A stretch of 64,000 bases of DNA from a virus: IMG/VR virus record IMGVR_UViG_3300030060_008003, positions 27,502 through 91,501 of that record; one strand, given 5' to 3'. Below, piece after piece: positions 51,053 to 58,819 of this stretch. Position 1 is the stretch's first letter, and every line of letters starts with the position of its first letter. A model generated the notes under the pieces. The model searched no databases. It was not told the origin of the DNA and was given only the letters and a program-made list of their open reading frames with translations. The translations under genes and the position numbers were made by a program.

Positions 51053-53449
51053 TTATGGTCCAAGTGAGATGAGTAAACAAGTACCACATGCACCATTACG
51101 ATAGACCATTCCCTCTACTTTTGGATCTGATGTTGGTAGACCGAATCCACAACTATCAGCACTAAGCCAAAGTCTGTTTGTATGTAGAGTCTTAGCTGAT
51201 ACTGCAGTTATGTCAGTACCAAATACAGAGGAGAATTTATGCTCGCAATTTCTTCCAATACAGTTGCAACAACCGCCGCCGATAAATCCAAAATCTGCAC
51301 AAACATCATTACAATAACCACTAGCAACTCCACTATAGCAGCATTTAACGCAACCATACTCACCGCCAACTATAGACGAAAAGCACCCACCGTCAGATAT
51401 TTGATTTGCATTTCCACTACCTATAAAGCTATTTTTTGTACAAACGAAATGATTACTACCACCGGCTATAGTACTCTGACAACCAGCTTTTAAAATAGCA
51501 TTGCAAAAACCACCAACAATTGCAGCTTGATTTGTCGTCGTACAGTTAGCATTACCACCACCTAAGAATGAGCAATTACCAGCAGCAGATAATGAATTTC
51601 CACCTACTACTGTTGAATAGCTGTTACGTGCTGTATTAACGCAACCACCTACAATACTAGCAAATGATCCGTGGGTTGTATTTCTTGCACCACCTACAAT
51701 CACACTAGATGCTCCACATGCACTGTTACATGCACCACCTCCCACAAATGCGCTTGTAGCAACTACGTTCGAATAACCACCAACTATTACTCCGTTTTTG
51801 GCATCACCCGAAGTAGTGTTTTTACTACCACCAACAATTACTGTTTGCTTACCACATGCGACTTTATTGTTTTGACCGCCGCCGATAAAGTTACCAGCAC
51901 CACCGGCAGAGTATGTATCGTTTTTACAACCTCCAACAACTACATCAAAACAAGAATGAGCAGATAAAGAATAACCACCGCCAATAAATGCACAAGCACC
52001 GCAACTGACTTGGTTTTGAGCTCCACCAGCTATTGTTCCAAATGCTGCACTGTCTATACAATTGCTTTCACCGCCTCCAATAGTTGCATAACAAACACAG
52101 GCAATATTATCTGTACCGCCTCCAATGGTCGCACCGGCCTCGAGCGCGCAGTTATTTCTACCTCCGGCTATAGTGGTTACACAAGCAGTAGCCCTATTAC
52201 TTTTACCCCCACCCACAGTAGAATGACAACAGCCGCATGCGATGTTTGATTCACCTCCTCCTACTGTTCCGTAGTTAGATACGGAGTTGCAAAGTCCCCC
52301 TCCGATAGTTCCAAAACAATCTTGTGAATCATGATTACATCCACCACCTATAACTCCAAATTTTCCACATGAGCTATTCGCCGCACCGCCGGCAATAGTT
52401 GCAAAATCACCCATTGCGCTGTTACTAAAGCCACCACCAACAAATGTACCTTTACCGGCACTGCAGTTACTATGACCTCCAACAACAGCACTACCTGGGT
52501 TTGTTGCATCATTACCGCAACCACCGCCAACAAACGAACTTAGGCCTGAGGCTATATTTGACATTCCGCCTACAACTACCGACCCACAATTACCAGAAGC
52601 AGCGTTACCACAACCACCACCAATAAAAGAACTTAATCCGGTCGCGCAATTACTACCACCAGCTACTACACCAGCATAATCACCTGCTGCAGTTGTTTGA
52701 TTGCAACATCCACCTACGACAGAATAATCTCCAGCAGCGGTATTTTTAAATCCACCAACAACTGAACTATGGCATCCTGAAGCAGTATTGCAACATCCAC
52801 CAGTAACATTACTAGAAGGACATGAAGCAATATTGCAATATCCACCTCCAACTGCAGCATAAGTTGCACTTGCGGCATTATCATCACCACCAGCAACTGT
52901 AGCGTAATTACCGCTAGCACAGTTTTGTCTACCACCTCCTACGGTACTGTTTATAGCGCTTGCTACATTAGTTCCACCACCACCAACTGTACTACAAGTT
53001 GCTGTAGCGCAGTTGGCTGTACCACCTGCAACTGTACCATGATTAGCTGTAGCGCAGTTACTCTGACCACCTCCAATTACTGTATATGTAGTAGTAGTGC
53101 AGTGATCGCAACCACCACCAATAATACTACACGTACCTGAAGCACGGTTATTACAGCCACCAGTGACAGAAGAGTTAGAACCTACAGCAATAGAACCCCC
53201 GGCAGCTACGATTAAGCTGCCATTAGCGCTTAGGTTACCTTTTATAGATTGATTTGTTTGAAAGAAACTATTAGCCAGTGGAGTCGCTAAAGGTTTATCT
53301 TGCGCTGTACCATACTTTGCTCCAGACAGGTAATTTGCGATCGAACTCAGTGATGCGCGCCGAGTTTGTGCTTCATCGACTAATGCGACTTCTTCAGTTC
53401 CAGTATATGGTATGATGCCTTCGTTGAGCTCAGTAATCTTTTTACCCAT
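51053..53449 (-). CDS. Cysteine-rich YadA-like beta-roll fibre protein
   Basis: 798 aa. An N-terminal attachment region (residues 1-85, MGKKITELNEGIIPYTGTEE) is followed by about 42 repeats of roughly 15 residues with consensus [IV]-G-G-G-x-x-N-x-A, the left-handed beta-roll of YadA/trimeric autotransporter heads. By hand count about 58 residues are Cys, often directly after GGG or Asn. The C-terminus (TNRLWLSADSCGFGLPTSDP, GMVYRNG) is typical of marine T4-like fibre ends. It is probably a trimeric host-contact fibre. A late promoter lies 5 bases before the ATG. It is upstream of the lysis-type genes. Confidence 0.82.
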   Translation of the reverse strand: MGKKITELNEGIIPYTGTEEVALVDEAQTRRASLSSIANYLSGAKYGTAQDKPLATPLANSFFQTNQSIKGNLSANGSLIVAAGGSIAVGSNSSVTGGCNNRASGTCSIIGGGCDHCTTTTYTVIGGGQSNCATANHGTVAGGTANCATATCSTVGGGGTNVASAINSTVGGGRQNCASGNYATVAGGDDNAASATYAAVGGGYCNIASCPSSNVTGGCCNTASGCHSSVVGGFKNTAAGDYSVVGGCCNQTTAAGDYAGVVAGGSNCATGLSSFIGGGCGNAASGNCGSVVVGGMSNIASGLSSFVGGGCGNDATNPGSAVVGGHSNCSAGKGTFVGGGFSNSAMGDFATIAGGAANSSCGKFGVIGGGCNHDSQDCFGTIGGGLCNSVSNYGTVGGGESNIACGCCHSTVGGGKSNRATACVTTIAGGRNNCALEAGATIGGGTDNIACVCYATIGGGESNCIDSAAFGTIAGGAQNQVSCGACAFIGGGYSLSAHSCFDVVVGGCKNDTYSAGGAGNFIGGGQNNKVACGKQTVIVGGSKNTTSGDAKNGVIVGGYSNVVATSAFVGGGACNSACGASSVIVGGARNTTHGSFASIVGGCVNTARNSYSTVVGGNSLSAAGNCSFLGGGNANCTTTNQAAIVGGFCNAILKAGCQSTIAGGSNHFVCTKNSFIGSGNANQISDGGCFSSIVGGEYGCVKCCYSGVASGYCNDVCADFGFIGGGCCNCIGRNCEHKFSSVFGTDITAVSAKTLHTNRLWLSADSCGFGLPTSDPKVEGMVYRNGACGTCLLISLGP
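51240..53195 (-). repeat. About 42 degenerate ~45-bp coding repeats (beta-roll array)
   Basis: Each unit encodes [IV]GGG-x-x-N-x-A followed by 6-9 variable residues. The DNA copies are diverged, so the repeat is conserved at protein level. Confidence 0.8.
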
Positions 53450-53454
53450 ATGTA

Positions 53455-53462
53455 TATTTATT
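53455..53462 (-). promoter_or_regulatory. Late promoter core for the beta-roll fibre gene
   Basis: AATAAATA, 5 bases before the ATG. Its first base is shared with the stop codon of the upstream gene. Confidence 0.78.
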
Positions 53463-53701
53463 TACTTCGGCGCTTTTAACCTGCAACAAAAAGCAATAAC
53501 TATTGCAAAAACACCAGAGAACAATAAATGCCTCTTAAATCCATCAACCGATGTACAGAGACCTTCGAAGTCAACCGCTTTACTTCCTCCATTTTGAATA
53601 GCATCTAATGAAAGTTTCATTTCTTCTGCGCAAGTATAACCTCTAACAACAAAAGCTAATATAATAGCCGATAGGATATAGACTAAGTATCTAGGTTTCA
53701 T
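53462..53701 (-). CDS. Small protein with two membrane segments
   Basis: 79 aa. Hydrophobic segments lie at about residues 5-20 (YLVYILSAIILAFVV) and 60-73 (LLFSGVFAIVIAFCC), with a ~35-residue loop carrying two Cys between them. It begins 4 bases inside the end of the holin-like gene and is coupled to it. The position suggests a lysis accessory protein (antiholin or spanin-like), but the second membrane segment argues against a standard spanin. The function is not proven. Confidence 0.6.
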   Translation of the reverse strand: MKPRYLVYILSAIILAFVVRGYTCAEEMKLSLDAIQNGGSKAVDFEGLCTSVDGFKRHLLFSGVFAIVIAFCCRLKAPK

Positions 53702-54015
53702 TTTTTAAGAACCTTCTCAGGATTATCTGCAAATTTTTTACCTAGTTTAACAATACCAGCAATTACCTCAGGGGAGATAACACCTATAATACCATATGTA
53801 ACAGCTTTATAAAGAGAGGATATTTCTGTTTGTTCTAAAATAAACCACGCAATGCCAGCAGATAGACCAGCTGTAAATATCTTTTTAAGTTGTTGCCACC
53901 ACGTGTAATTATTTTCACCTGACAATAAACGAGCGAGCATGGCGCCGGCGCCGATTAAAGGCACGACCCAACCTCCTTGGAGGAACTCTTTAAGTAGGGA
54001 TTTTTCCGGCTCCAT
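53698..54015 (-). CDS. Holin candidate (holin superfamily III / LydA-like)
   Basis: 105 aa from the ATG at 54015 (MEPEKSLLKEFLQGGWVVPL); the late promoter upstream fixes this start, and a longer frame is unsupported. FLQGGWVVPLIGAGAMLARL, FTAGLSAGIAWFIL and VTYGIIGVISPEVIAGIV give three hydrophobic segments followed by a basic C-terminus, the layout of LydA-type phage holins. It would form membrane holes at the end of infection. No endolysin is seen in this window. Confidence 0.7.
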   Translation of the reverse strand: MEPEKSLLKEFLQGGWVVPLIGAGAMLARLLSGENNYTWWQQLKKIFTAGLSAGIAWFILEQTEISSLYKAVTYGIIGVISPEVIAGIVKLGKKFADNPEKVLKK

Positions 54016-54022
54016 GTTAATA

Positions 54023-54030
54023 TATTTATA
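54023..54030 (-). promoter_or_regulatory. Late promoter core for the holin candidate
   Basis: TATAAATA, the exact T4 late consensus, 7 bases before the ATG. Confidence 0.8.
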
Positions 54031-54090
54031 GACAAAACTACGTAGATCTATAGAGTTGTACAAATATTATTGATTTTATGATAATGTATG

Positions 54091-54096
54091 TATAAT
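54091..54096 (+). promoter_or_regulatory. TATAAT element before the nuclease gene
   Basis: TATAAT, 8 bases before the GTG start at 54105, without a GGAAC box. Confidence 0.45.
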
Positions 54097-54104
54097 AAGA
54101 GGTA

Positions 54105-54785
54105 GTGAAGATAAAATTTGATGAAGCGTCTCATACCTATACGCATAAAGATACTGGTGAAAAATTTATATCGGTAACAACTTTACTCGGTAAGTACAAG
54201 CAACCCTTTGATAGAGATGGTCACTCGAAGCGAGTAGCAGATAGAGAAGGCGTATCACAAGAGTTAGTATTGGAGATGTGGGAAAAGGAAAAGATTAGAG
54301 CTTGTACTCGTGGTACTAACATTCATAAGATTTTAGAGGATTATATCAGTTACGGAGATGTAGAAGATAATTACGGGTGGTTGTGTAAGTCGTATGATAA
54401 GGCTGCAGAACGCTCAATTGATTCATTTAGTACTGTGCTGTGTGAGAATTTATTGTATAATGAAGACCACTGCATAGCTGGAACTGCTGATCTAATATAT
54501 GAACATAAGCATGAGTTTACGATTGGTGATTTTAAAACTAATAAGAGATTTAGATTTAGTTCTCCATATTCAGAACGTTTAAAAGATCCTGTAAGTCATC
54601 TTCATAACTGTGAGTTTAATCTATATGGGTTGCAGTTATCTCTTTATGCTTATCTGTATGAAAAAATGTCTGGAAAGAGATGTAGAAAATGTGTTATCTT
54701 TTATCTAAAAGACGATAGATTTTTATCTTATCATGTAAACTACATGAAAGCAGAGGTAGAAGCTCTTCTAGCTAGTATGAAGTAA
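54105..54785 (+). CDS. PD-(D/E)XK nuclease (RecB/Cas4-like exonuclease)
   Basis: 226 aa, GTG start. The catalytic core reads RGTNIHKILEDYI (helix with His), IAGTADLIYEHKHEFTIGDF followed by KTNK, which gives the Asp...(D/E)xK arrangement (GTADLI, then IGDFKTNK), and YGLQLSLYAYL, the Gln-Tyr helix motif of RecB-family nucleases. It probably degrades or processes DNA ends during replication, recombination or host DNA breakdown. A TATAAT element rather than a late box precedes it. It is convergent with SOD, with an 18-base overlap. Confidence 0.82.
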   Translation: MKIKFDEASHTYTHKDTGEKFISVTTLLGKYKQPFDRDGHSKRVADREGVSQELVLEMWEKEKIRACTRGTNIHKILEDYISYGDVEDNYGWLCKSYDKAAERSIDSFSTVLCENLLYNEDHCIAGTADLIYEHKHEFTIGDFKTNKRFRFSSPYSERLKDPVSHLHNCEFNLYGLQLSLYAYLYEKMSGKRCRKCVIFYLKDDRFLSYHVNYMKAEVEALLASMK

Positions 54786-55394
54786 AGCAGAGCAAAAGTC
54801 CCAGTTAACAATATCAAAGAAGTTTTGTAACCATTCTTGTCTTTTAGGTCCATACATAAGGTAGTAGCTGTGCTCCCATACATCTACTCCTAGAACAGGC
54901 TTACCTAAGTCAAACATTAAAGGATTATCTTGATTAGGCGTCCTTACTAAATCTAATCTACCATTCTTTTCTACTAACCAGCCCCATCCTGATCCAAATT
55001 GACCCTTAGCGTTTTCAATAAATTCTTTTTTAAACTTTCCGAAAGTACCAAATCGTTTTAAGATTCTATCTTTAATCTCACCTGTAAAGTCACTTCCACC
55101 TGGCTTCATCATGTTAAAAAACAACTGATGATTATATGCTCCTCCAGCGTTATCCTTTATATGGTCGTTATATCTTTTGATATCTTTAACTAACTCTACA
55201 AGAGGTGGTTTCTTTTTATTCACCATAGCTGCATTTAATTTTTTAACATATCCTTTATAATGATCGTTGTAGTGAAAGTCAGTCGTTTGTCTGTTTACTA
55301 CAGGCTCGAGTGCGCTTAAAGAATACGGAAGATTAATAGGCTTATATGAGCCGACTTTTTCTAAAATTAAGTTTACCTCTCTTGAAAATGACAT
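54768..55394 (-). CDS. sod: Fe/Mn superoxide dismutase, Mn-type residues
   Basis: 208 aa. All four metal ligands are visible: His in TDFHYNDHYKGY, His in AGGAYNHQLFF, and Asp and His in VDVWEHSYYLMYG. The second-shell residues AGGxxNH and RTPNQDNP follow the Mn-type pattern (Gly77/Gln146 in E. coli SodA numbering) rather than the Fe type. It converts superoxide to oxygen and hydrogen peroxide. No signal peptide is seen, so it is cytoplasmic or virion-associated. A late promoter lies 6 bases before the ATG, head to head with the next gene's promoter. It is an uncommon phage gene. Confidence 0.93.
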   Translation of the reverse strand: MSFSREVNLILEKVGSYKPINLPYSLSALEPVVNRQTTDFHYNDHYKGYVKKLNAAMVNKKKPPLVELVKDIKRYNDHIKDNAGGAYNHQLFFNMMKPGGSDFTGEIKDRILKRFGTFGKFKKEFIENAKGQFGSGWGWLVEKNGRLDLVRTPNQDNPLMFDLGKPVLGVDVWEHSYYLMYGPKRQEWLQNFFDIVNWDFCSALLHTS

Positions 55395-55400
55395 TAATTA

Positions 55401-55408
55401 TATTTAAT
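55401..55408 (-). promoter_or_regulatory. Late promoter core for the SOD gene
   Basis: ATTAAATA, 6 bases before the ATG, head to head with the promoter at 55410. Confidence 0.75.
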
Positions 55409-55409
55409 A

Positions 55410-55417
55410 AATAAATA
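55410..55417 (+). promoter_or_regulatory. Late promoter core for the gene at 55423
   Basis: AATAAATA, 5 bases before the ATG. Confidence 0.75.
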
Positions 55418-55422
55418 GCGAT

Positions 55423-55626
55423 ATGAAACGAAGTTCTGTTCTAAAAAAGTTTGACAAGGAGATAGAAAATCTATGGGATATAGTTTACAAGATTAAGGAT
55501 GTGTTAGAGAGTACAGATGATTATGAGTTATCTGAGTTAGGAGGAAAGTTTTTAGACCAAATAGCGGAAGTAATGGAAGAGGGAGATATATCTTTAGAAG
55601 ATATTAGAGATCAAATATCTGGTTGA
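55423..55626 (+). CDS. Small late helical protein, function unknown
   Basis: 67 aa, acidic and helical throughout (KKFDKEIENLWDIVYKIKDV). It shares a compact divergent promoter region with SOD, so the two are expressed at the same stage. No family is recognised. It may be a small virion or assembly protein. Confidence 0.55.
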   Translation: MKRSSVLKKFDKEIENLWDIVYKIKDVLESTDDYELSELGGKFLDQIAEVMEEGDISLEDIRDQISG

Positions 55627-55637
55627 TTTAATAGAAA

Positions 55638-55658
55638 GCCACATATAATATAAGTGGC
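55638..55658 (+). promoter_or_regulatory. Inverted repeat around TATAAT before guaC
   Basis: GCCAC and GTGGC arms (55638-55642 and 55654-55658) enclose TATAAT at 55644-55649, and the right arm abuts the ATG. It could be an operator or an RNA hairpin hiding the start. Confidence 0.5.
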
Positions 55659-56699
55659 ATGCGTATAGAGACTGAGCTAAAGTACGATTTTGATGATGTT
55701 CTTATTCGACCTAAGAGGTCGACACTGACGTCACGAAAAGAGGTTGATTTAACTAGAACGTTTAGATTTAAATACGGTGGTTCGTATCACGGTATACCAG
55801 TTATGGCTGCTAACATGGATGGAGTTGGCACGTTAGAGGTAGGAAGAACCTTAAGTGACTTAGATCTCTTTACTTGTTACAAGAAAGACATTGATGAAAA
55901 GGAGCTTATTGAAGAGCTTAAAGATAATCAAGGTAAACATGTAGCTGTAACTGTAGGTAGAAACGAGCATGATTATGAGAGGTTAGCTCGTATTAACAAG
56001 AAAGCTCCGGTTCGTAATATTTGTATTGATGTAGCAAACGGTTATACTCAAGCACTTGTTGATTTTGTAAAGGTAGTAAGAAGAACGTTTCCTCAAAGGA
56101 CAATTATAGCGGGTAATGTTGTAACAGGTGAAATGGTTGAAGAGCTTCTTTTAGCTGGAGCAGATATTATTAAAGTTGGGATTGGATCAGGAAGCGTTTG
56201 TACTACGCGACTTAAGACGGGAGTTGGTTATCCTCAGTTTAGTTGCATTGCTGAATGTGCTGATGCTGCTCATGGATTAGATGGCCATATTATTGCTGAT
56301 GGAGGATGTACGACTCCGGGTGATGTAGCTAAAGCATTTGGTGCTGGTGCTGATTTTGTTATGCTAGGTTCTATGTTAGCTGGGTCAATAGAAGGAGGTG
56401 GTGAAAAGATTACTATCGATGATAAAGAGTATGTAGAGTTCTATGGAATGAGTAGTAAGAAGGCTAACGAAAAGCATAACGGAGGTCTTATGGATTACAG
56501 AACGTCAGAAGGACGTAGAGTAGTTCTTCCATTTAAAGGACCTATGCGTTATATTGTTCAAGATATTCTAGGAGGTATTAGGAGTACATGTACATATGTA
56601 GGAGCTGCTAAGCTAAAGCATTTAAGCAAGTGCGCTACGTTTGTTAGATGTACTAAGACGCATAGTAAGATATATGAGCCAAACACCTTAGAGATTTAA
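55659..56699 (+). CDS. guaC: GMP reductase
   Basis: 346 aa, almost the length of E. coli GuaC (347). The catalytic loop KVGIGSGSVCTTRLKTGVGY holds the active Cys, followed by ADGGCTTPGDVAKAFGAGAD and FVMLGSMLAG (phosphate binding), FYGMSSKKANEKH and DILGGIRSTCTYVGA. IMP dehydrogenases have CBS domains and a longer form, both absent here. The enzyme reduces GMP to IMP with NADPH and releases ammonia, moving guanine nucleotides toward adenine nucleotides. It uses a TATAAT promoter, not a late one, so expression is early or middle. It is followed 4 bases later by sugar genes. Confidence 0.9.
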   Translation: MRIETELKYDFDDVLIRPKRSTLTSRKEVDLTRTFRFKYGGSYHGIPVMAANMDGVGTLEVGRTLSDLDLFTCYKKDIDEKELIEELKDNQGKHVAVTVGRNEHDYERLARINKKAPVRNICIDVANGYTQALVDFVKVVRRTFPQRTIIAGNVVTGEMVEELLLAGADIIKVGIGSGSVCTTRLKTGVGYPQFSCIAECADAAHGLDGHIIADGGCTTPGDVAKAFGAGADFVMLGSMLAGSIEGGGEKITIDDKEYVEFYGMSSKKANEKHNGGLMDYRTSEGRRVVLPFKGPMRYIVQDILGGIRSTCTYVGAAKLKHLSKCATFVRCTKTHSKIYEPNTLEI

Positions 56700-56703
56700 A
56701 AAT

Positions 56704-57573
56704 ATGAAAAAAATTGTAATATTAGGAAACGGATATGTTGGAGGTTATCTATATGATAGATTGCTCTTTCCCGGACCAGATAAAAAAAGCTACGACGTAA
56801 AGATCGAAAAAAGAAAGCTGCTAAACTATAATGATATTAAGTGTCTTGAAATATATCTAGACAGAGAAAAGCCTGATTATGTTATCAACTGTTCAGGTTT
56901 TACAGGGAGGCCTAATGTTGATGAGGGTGAGTTTAAAAAGGAGCTTTGCTTTGAACTGAATACATTTGGACCGCTGAGAGTAAGTAACTTATGTAAGACA
57001 AAGAACATTAATTATATTCATATTTCTTCTGGATGTATATACACAGGTTATGAAAAGCCTTGGGAAGAAGATGACGAACCTAATTTTGGTCTGTTTGATG
57101 AGGACTCTTCTACTTACTCAAAGAGTAAGCATGCATTTGAGTTAGGATGTGATTGGGGACTAATACTAAGAGTTAGAATGCCGTTCTGTGATATCCTTCA
57201 TGGTAGATCTTTCATTACAAAGATATATAAGTACGATAACCTAATCGATAAAGTTAACTCAAAGACATATATTCCTCAGCTTCTCGATTTTATTGAGCAT
57301 TTTGTTAGTAGAGGGTACGAAGCTAAAGAAAAAGATATCTTAAATTTTGTTAACCCAGAGCCTCTCTCTACTAAGAAGGTAACAAAGTTAATGGATGACT
57401 TTGATGTTACTAATCCTAACTGGGAGTGGGTTAATTTTGAAGATCTCGAGACAACAGCCAATAGATCTAACTGTGTGATGTCAACTGATAAGTTAGAAAA
57501 CGAATATGGATTCGAGATATGGGATGAAAAAGTTGCACTTGAGAGCGCGCTGAATAATATAATAACGGTATGA
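56704..57573 (+). CDS. NAD-dependent sugar reductase/epimerase (RmlD-like SDR)
   Basis: 289 aa extended short-chain dehydrogenase. The Rossmann start is KIVILGNGYVGGYLYDRLL. INYIHISSGCIYTGYEKP holds the catalytic Ser/Thr region and TYSKSKHAFELG is the Tyr-x3-Lys pair. This is closest in layout to dTDP-4-dehydrorhamnose reductases and related GDP-sugar enzymes. It is first in a tightly packed cassette (next gene overlaps by 4 bases), so it probably acts on a nucleotide sugar made by its neighbours. Confidence 0.75.
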   Translation: MKKIVILGNGYVGGYLYDRLLFPGPDKKSYDVKIEKRKLLNYNDIKCLEIYLDREKPDYVINCSGFTGRPNVDEGEFKKELCFELNTFGPLRVSNLCKTKNINYIHISSGCIYTGYEKPWEEDDEPNFGLFDEDSSTYSKSKHAFELGCDWGLILRVRMPFCDILHGRSFITKIYKYDNLIDKVNSKTYIPQLLDFIEHFVSRGYEAKEKDILNFVNPEPLSTKKVTKLMDDFDVTNPNWEWVNFEDLETTANRSNCVMSTDKLENEYGFEIWDEKVALESALNNIITV

Positions 57574-58013
57574 GTAAAGAAATTTTAGGATTCACTGCAG
57601 GTAACTTTGATCTGCTTCATCCGGGTTACATTAGATGTTTTAGAGAAGCTAAGAGACATTGTGATAAATTTATTGTCTTTCTCCAAAAAGATCCTTCTCT
57701 ACATAGGAAGAGTAAATATAAACCTGTAATATCTCTATACAATAGATACGAGGCACTGATGGCTATTAGATATATTGACGATGTCTATACATATCAAACA
57801 GAAGAAGAGCTTTATAATTTAATTAAATTCTGGAAGCCTGATGTTCGTATTTTAGGAGAAGATTATATCGAGAAAGAATCCTTTACAGGAGACGATTTAC
57901 CTCCTAGAGTAATTTATACAACTCGCTCTCATGGCTGGTCAACTACTCGACTAAAAGATCTTATTACTAAACAGACTATCAAACAGAATCCAGACGTCTT
58001 TAATAAGAAATAA
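57570..58013 (+). CDS. Cytidylyltransferase-family nucleotidyltransferase (TagD/HldE-like)
   Basis: 147 aa. FTAGNFDLLHPGYIRCFREA carries the HxGH-type motif, here HPGY with the last His replaced by Tyr. WKPDVRILGEDY and TRSHGWSTTRLKDLI (the ISSTxL-type motif) complete the fold. Such enzymes make CDP-glycerol or ADP-heptose-like activated sugars. The Tyr substitution is unusual for this motif and its effect is unknown. The start overlaps the upstream stop (ATGA). Confidence 0.8.
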   Translation: MSKEILGFTAGNFDLLHPGYIRCFREAKRHCDKFIVFLQKDPSLHRKSKYKPVISLYNRYEALMAIRYIDDVYTYQTEEELYNLIKFWKPDVRILGEDYIEKESFTGDDLPPRVIYTTRSHGWSTTRLKDLITKQTIKQNPDVFNKK

Positions 58014-58014
58014 C

Positions 58015-58818
58015 ATGAAGATATGTGTTGTAGTATTAACCTATAAATCTGATTTATATGATCATTTTGATAGAATAAGAAGAAAATACTTAGAAACAAA
58101 AGATGTAGACTATTATTTCTTGTATAATGGCACTGACAAAAGTTTAAGCAATCCAAAGGAGCATAATCTTAATTATTATTCCTACCTCCGACACTATGAA
58201 AGTCCCCATTACCCGGTAATGTGGGATAAATTTATGGCTTTTATATCTGAAACAGCTGGAAAATATGATTATGTTATTAGGGTAAACTGTTCCACGTTTG
58301 TAAATGTAGATATTATAATACAAAAAATTAAACAACTTAACAATAGAGAACATTTATATATGGGACATTTTAATGGAAGTCTCTGTCGAGAATGTCGATC
58401 TAATTGTGCTGATGTAGATAGTGAGGTAGGTGATTATGTAAGTAGTGCATTTTATGATAAAGATGTCTGGATTAATTTCAACCATTACAGCTACGCCCAC
58501 GGAGGTTGCATCGTCTTCTCTAACGCAACCCTAGAAAAGCTATTTGAACTTAGTAAAACTCTTAAACATAATCCGGAAGCACGAATGCGTTCAGATGATA
58601 TACTAATAGGCTTAGGTTTGAGAGAAGTTCTTAAAATACCTCTTACATATTTAGATAGGTATTACCTCAGCGGCTTAAATACTTTACCATCTGAGAAAAA
58701 CCTAAGTCAGATTGTAGAGGAAGCATTAACATACCCTCAAATACGAATAAGAAATAGTAATAGAGATTTAATTGATAAGAATATATGGAATATTATAGAA
58801 AGGAAACTACAATTGTAA
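58015..58818 (+). CDS. Glycosyltransferase, fringe/GT31-like
   Basis: 267 aa. ICVVVLTYKSDLYDHFDRIR and YDYVIRVNCSTFVNVDII resemble the nucleotide-sugar-binding part of GT31-type enzymes, where a DDD-like motif sits before FVN (here RVNCST). YAHGGCIVFSNATLEKLFEL matches the Gly-Gly loop, and MRSDDILIGLGLREV the catalytic acidic motif. It lies 1 base after the nucleotidyltransferase. It probably attaches the sugar made by this cassette. The altered DxD position makes the call moderate. Confidence 0.6.
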   Translation: MKICVVVLTYKSDLYDHFDRIRRKYLETKDVDYYFLYNGTDKSLSNPKEHNLNYYSYLRHYESPHYPVMWDKFMAFISETAGKYDYVIRVNCSTFVNVDIIIQKIKQLNNREHLYMGHFNGSLCRECRSNCADVDSEVGDYVSSAFYDKDVWINFNHYSYAHGGCIVFSNATLEKLFELSKTLKHNPEARMRSDDILIGLGLREVLKIPLTYLDRYYLSGLNTLPSEKNLSQIVEEALTYPQIRIRNSNRDLIDKNIWNIIERKLQL

Positions 58819-58819
58819 G

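Noticed and set aside
52925-53140. Plus-strand frames rich in Thr, Ser and Cys over the beta-roll gene
   Set aside because: These are shadows of the Gly-rich repeats on the other strand with no start signal.
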